A DNA stretch of 7,313 nucleotides, taken from assembly GCA_051868045.1 (NCBI GenBank), contig JBJDZN010000039.1, positions 1-7,313 of the forward strand. The letters run 5' to 3'. Every line of letters begins with the position of its first letter. The first letter of the stretch is position 1. Shown in pieces: positions 4,538 through 7,313 of the stretch. A model generated the notes under the pieces. It did no database searches and was not told the DNA's origin. It worked only from the letters and a program-made list of their open reading frames with translations. The stretch comes from CAKSQF01 sp051868045 (GTDB lineage Bacteria; Bacillota; Clostridia; Oscillospirales; CAG-272). The position numbers were made by a program, and so were the translations under genes.

Positions 4538-6940
4538 ATGAAATACGATTTTCAGGCAATTGAAGAAAAATGGCAAAAAAGATGGGAAAAGGATCAGGCA
4601 TTCAAGGCATCCGATAACACCGACAAGCCTAAATTCTACGGTCTGGTAGAGTTTCCCTATCCGTCCGGTGCAGGAATGCACGTCGGACACATCAAGGCGT
4701 ACTCCGGTCTGGAGGTAATCTCCCGAAAAAGACGGATGCAGGGCTACAATGTCCTCTTCCCTATCGGATTTGACGCATTCGGTCTGCCTACCGAAAACTA
4801 TGCCATCAAGACGGGGATGCACCCCCGCACGGTAACCGACAAGAACATCGCAAAGTTCACCTCTCAGCTCAAACGGGTAGGCTTCTCCTTTGACTGGAGC
4901 CGCACGGTAGACACCACTGACGAGGACTACTACAAATGGACCCAGTGGATCTTCTGCAAAATGTTCGATAACGGTTTGGTTTTCCGTGACAAGACGCTGG
5001 TCAACTACTGCCCTTCCTGCCGGGTTGTTCTTTCCAATGAAGACTCCCAGGGCGGTAAGTGCGACATCTGCCACAGTGACGTGGTTCAGAAATCCAAGGA
5101 TGTCTGGTATTTGCGGATCACAGAATATGCAGACAAACTCCTGGACGGACTGAAAGATGTGGACTACCTTCCCAACATTAAGATGCAGCAGGAAAACTGG
5201 ATCGGAAGATCTACCGGTGCCTTCGCCAACTTCCCCATCAGCGGCACCGATGAAACACTGCGCATTTATACCACCCGTCCCGACACCATGTTCGGCGTTA
5301 CCTTCATGGTTATCGCTCCCGAGCATCCCATCATTGACAAGTATGCCGACCGCATCACAAATTTTGCAGAACTGACCGATTACAGAAATGTCTGCGCAAA
5401 GAAAACCGAATTTGAGCGTACTCAGCTTGTCAAGGATAAGACCGGAGTTCGCATTGAAGGTCTTTCCGCCATTAACCCCATCACCGGCAAGGAAATCCCC
5501 ATCTATATTTCCGACTACGTTATGATGGGCTACGGTACCGGTGCCATTATGGCGGTTCCCGCTCACGATGAACGTGACTATGCCTTTGCCAAGAAGTTCG
5601 GTATTGATATTGTTCAGGTCATCAAGGGCGGCGACATCTCAAAGGAAGCCTACACCGGCGACGGTGAGATGATCAACTCCGGATTCCTCAACGGAATCAC
5701 CAACAAAAAGGAGGCCATTGCCAAGGTTCTCGACTACCTTTGCGAAAAAGGAATTGGCGAAAAGGGCGTTCAGTACAAGATGAAGGACTGGGCGTTCAAC
5801 CGTCAGAGATACTGGGGCGAGCCGATTCCGATCGTCCACTGCCCTACCTGCGGCATGGTTACCGTTCCCTATGACGAGCTTCCCCTTCGTCTGCCTAAGG
5901 TAGACAACTTCCTCCCCGGTGAGGGCGGCGAAAGTCCCCTTGCCAAGATTGAATCCTTTGTCAACTGCAAATGCCCCCGTTGCGGCGGTAATGCCAAGCG
6001 TGAGACCGACACCATGCCCCAGTGGGCAGGTTCGTCCTGGTATTTCCTCCGTTACATCGACCCCCACAATCCGAATGCCCTTGCCGATCCCGATAAGTTG
6101 AAGTACTGGCTCCCTGTGGACTGGTACAACGGCGGTATGGAGCATGTAACCCGTCACCTGATTTACTCCCGCTTCTGGCACAAGTTCCTGTACGACATCG
6201 GTGTTGTCCCCACTGCAGAGCCCTACGCAAAGCGAACCGCTCAGGGTATGATTCTGGGTGCTGATGGCGTGAAGATGTCCAAGTCCAGAGGCAACGTTGT
6301 TGACCCCAACGATGTCGTAGATCAGTACGGTGCCGACACTCTGCGGACCTACGTTCTCTTCATGGGCGACTACTCCTCTGCAGCACCCTGGTCTGAATCC
6401 AGTGTGAAGGGATGCAAACGGTTCCTGGAGCGTGTAGCCGATCTTCCTGAAAAGGCAAAGGGTAAGGGTGTCACGCCTGCTTTGGAGTCCGCTTTCCACA
6501 AGACCATCAAGAAGGTCTCTGAGGACATCGAAGAGATGAAGTTCAACACCGCCATTGCCGCTTTGATGACGCTGATCAACACCATTGACGAAGCCGGAAC
6601 CCTCACCGAGGACGAGCTTGCTGTCTTTATCAAGCTCCTCTGCCCCTTTGCTCCTCATCTGACTGAAGAAATCTGGGAAAAGCTCGGACACACCGATCTG
6701 CTTTCCCTTTCCGACTGGCCTGACTATGACGAGACAAAGACGGTTGATGCAACAGTTGAGATTGCCATCCAGTTCAACGGTAAATTCAAAGGTACCTTTG
6801 TCATGCCCAAGGATGCCACCAAGGATGAGCTGATCGCCGCCGTCAAGAGCAATCCGAAAATGTCTGTCTACTTTGAAGGCAAGACCATTGTCAAGGAAAT
6901 CTGCGTTCCCGGCAAACTTGTCAACATCGTTGTAAAATAA
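4538..6940 (+). CDS. leuS: Leucyl-tRNA synthetase
   Basis: LeuRS is a cytoplasmic class Ia enzyme that charges tRNA-Leu with leucine and edits mischarged norvaline or isoleucine. The protein is 800 aa, full length. In order it shows PYPSGAGMHVGH with the HIGH-type motif HVGH (48-51), LFPIGFDAFGLPTEN (73-87), a first zinc site C158/C161...C175/C178, and the CP1 editing domain with TTRPDTMFGVT (245-255) and GYGTGAIMAVPAHDERD (331-347, editing Asp344). After that come a second zinc site C435/C438...C479/C482, the catalytic-core segment RETDTMPQWAGSSWYFLRY (488-506), KMSKS (579-583), the anticodon-binding helices (about 650-730) and a C-terminal domain ending KLVNIVVK. The start is the ATG at 4538, giving the usual MKYDFQAIEEKWQKRW opening with AAAGG (4521-4525) upstream. 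A TTG at 4490 in frame is rejected because it adds 16 unconserved residues inside the terminator-like structure. All catalytic and editing motifs are intact. Confidence 0.98.
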   Translation: MKYDFQAIEEKWQKRWEKDQAFKASDNTDKPKFYGLVEFPYPSGAGMHVGHIKAYSGLEVISRKRRMQGYNVLFPIGFDAFGLPTENYAIKTGMHPRTVTDKNIAKFTSQLKRVGFSFDWSRTVDTTDEDYYKWTQWIFCKMFDNGLVFRDKTLVNYCPSCRVVLSNEDSQGGKCDICHSDVVQKSKDVWYLRITEYADKLLDGLKDVDYLPNIKMQQENWIGRSTGAFANFPISGTDETLRIYTTRPDTMFGVTFMVIAPEHPIIDKYADRITNFAELTDYRNVCAKKTEFERTQLVKDKTGVRIEGLSAINPITGKEIPIYISDYVMMGYGTGAIMAVPAHDERDYAFAKKFGIDIVQVIKGGDISKEAYTGDGEMINSGFLNGITNKKEAIAKVLDYLCEKGIGEKGVQYKMKDWAFNRQRYWGEPIPIVHCPTCGMVTVPYDELPLRLPKVDNFLPGEGGESPLAKIESFVNCKCPRCGGNAKRETDTMPQWAGSSWYFLRYIDPHNPNALADPDKLKYWLPVDWYNGGMEHVTRHLIYSRFWHKFLYDIGVVPTAEPYAKRTAQGMILGADGVKMSKSRGNVVDPNDVVDQYGADTLRTYVLFMGDYSSAAPWSESSVKGCKRFLERVADLPEKAKGKGVTPALESAFHKTIKKVSEDIEEMKFNTAIAALMTLINTIDEAGTLTEDELAVFIKLLCPFAPHLTEEIWEKLGHTDLLSLSDWPDYDETKTVDATVEIAIQFNGKFKGTFVMPKDATKDELIAAVKSNPKMSVYFEGKTIVKEICVPGKLVNIVVK

Positions 6941-6975
6941 TTTTCAAAAAAAGTTCATTTTTTAATGGAAAACTA

Positions 6976-7004
6976 TTGACATTTAGTTTTTTTTGTTGTA
7001 TAAT
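6976..7004 (+). promoter_or_regulatory. Consensus sigma-A promoter for rpsU
   Basis: TTGACA (6976-6981), a 17-base spacer rich in T, and TATAAT (6999-7004) match the housekeeping consensus at all twelve positions. Transcription should start near 7011, giving a leader of about 44 bases. This predicts strong, separate transcription of rpsU, as expected for a ribosomal protein. Confidence 0.9.
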
Positions 7005-7054
7005 AATGAACGGCTAAATTATTCTCTTGCAGATGCGAGGGGAGGGAATGTTGA

Positions 7055-7231
7055 ATGGCAGAAGTCAGAGTAAAAGAAAATGAGTCTCTTGACAGCGCAC
7101 TGCGCAGATTTAAGAGACAGTGCCAACGCTCCGGCGTTCTTACTGAACTCAAGAAGAGAGAGCAGTATGACAAGCCCAGCGTAAAGCGCAAGAAGAAGTC
7201 TGAGGCAGCTAGAAAACGCAAGTTTAAGTAA
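7055..7231 (+). CDS. rpsU: 30S ribosomal protein S21 (bS21)
   Basis: bS21 is a small basic protein of the 30S subunit that lies near the 3' end of 16S rRNA and helps select mRNAs at initiation. The 58-aa product starts MAEVRVKENESLDSALRRFK, the typical S21 opening. It continues RQCQRSGVLTELKKREQYDK and ends with a strongly basic tail that includes KRKKKSEAARKRKFK. Length is normal for the family. The start ATG is fixed by a very strong GAGGGGAGGG site (7037-7046) eight bases upstream. It stands as a single-gene unit: its own consensus promoter before it and an intrinsic terminator 27 bases after it. In some bacteria rpsU is grouped with dnaG and rpoD, and here it follows leuS instead. Confidence 0.97.
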   Translation: MAEVRVKENESLDSALRRFKRQCQRSGVLTELKKREQYDKPSVKRKKKSEAARKRKFK

Positions 7232-7258
7232 TTTTTGTTACTTACGGTTGCAAAACAA

Positions 7259-7289
7259 CGGGATGGTTTCGTACCATCCCGATTTGTTT
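7259..7289 (+). terminator. Intrinsic terminator of rpsU
   Basis: A perfect nine-base-pair stem, CGGGATGGT / ACCATCCCG (7259-7267 / 7273-7281), has a TTCGT loop and is followed by ATTTGTTT (7282-7289). The GC-rich stem plus U-rich tail fits a Rho-independent terminator ending the rpsU transcript. Confidence 0.88.
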
Positions 7290-7298
7290 ATCCGTAAA

Positions 7299-7313
7299 AA
7301 TCTGACGCAGATT
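7299..7313. other. Inverted repeat cut by the right window edge
   Basis: AATCTG / CAGATT (7299-7304 / 7308-7313) forms a six-base stem around ACG and is preceded by further A bases (7296-7298). If T bases follow outside the window, the stem lengthens and the element could be a bidirectional terminator shared with a convergent gene, or a second terminator for rpsU. Only the inverted repeat is seen; the rest is inference. Confidence 0.35.

Noticed and set aside
4481..6691. Two long minus-strand open frames (361 and 350 codons) opposite leuS
   Set aside because: Both mirror the leuS codons and show no recognisable domain. The + strand frame has complete LeuRS motifs.
6946..6963. A-run / T-run inverted repeat after leuS as a terminator
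   Set aside because: The stem would be only A-T pairs and very weak. No GC-rich hairpin exists between leuS and the rpsU promoter, so the leuS 3' end is unresolved.
3951..7012. Shared ATAATGAACG at the rsfS and rpsU promoters
   Set aside because: Ten-base matches are expected by chance in a window this long, and the shared piece falls in a different register relative to each -10 box.
7048..7083. Eleven-codon frame starting at ATG 7048, overlapping rpsU
   Set aside because: The ribosome binding site ends one base before this ATG, too close for use, whereas it is ideally placed for the rpsU ATG at 7055.

Overview
The window is a stretch of bacterial core chromosome in which every gene lies on the + strand. 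Gene content and order (the smc-ftsY pair, then rdgB, yhbY, nadD, yqeK, rsfS, leuS, rpsU) together with strong purine-rich Shine-Dalgarno sites point to a Firmicute, most likely a clostridial lineage such as Oscillospiraceae/Ruminococcaceae. Base composition is fairly balanced. The organism assignment is inference from protein flavour and synteny. Nothing here identifies a species.

Region 1 (1-730) is the 3' end of smc, the chromosome-condensation ATPase, cut by the left edge. A 72-base gap with two small hairpins follows.

Region 2 (803-3921) is a compact set of five genes: ftsY (SRP receptor), rdgB (XTP/dITP diphosphatase), yhbY (ribosome-assembly RNA-binding protein), nadD (nicotinate-mononucleotide adenylyltransferase) and yqeK (HD-domain Ap4A hydrolase). 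Gaps are 17, 18, 41 and 1 bases, so the genes are probably co-transcribed from a promoter outside the window.

Region 3 (3922-6940) opens with a near-consensus extended -10 promoter driving rsfS (ribosomal silencing factor). leuS (leucyl-tRNA synthetase) comes after a 137-base intergenic stretch that holds three 15-base repeat units and a tandem hairpin ending in a T-run. That stretch may be a partial terminator or attenuator.

Region 4 (6941-7313) is a monocistronic rpsU unit (ribosomal protein bS21, 58 aa) with a perfect -35/-10 promoter and a strong intrinsic terminator. A further hairpin is cut by the right edge.

The genes work around growth and translation: chromosome segregation, membrane targeting, dNTP sanitation, ribosome maturation and silencing, NAD synthesis, Ap4A turnover, Leu-tRNA charging and 30S function. 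I see no mobile element, CRISPR array, tRNA or rRNA, defence system or obviously new system. The points worth a second look are a divergent SMC signature motif, the rsfS-leuS intergenic structure and a few lineage-variant residues.
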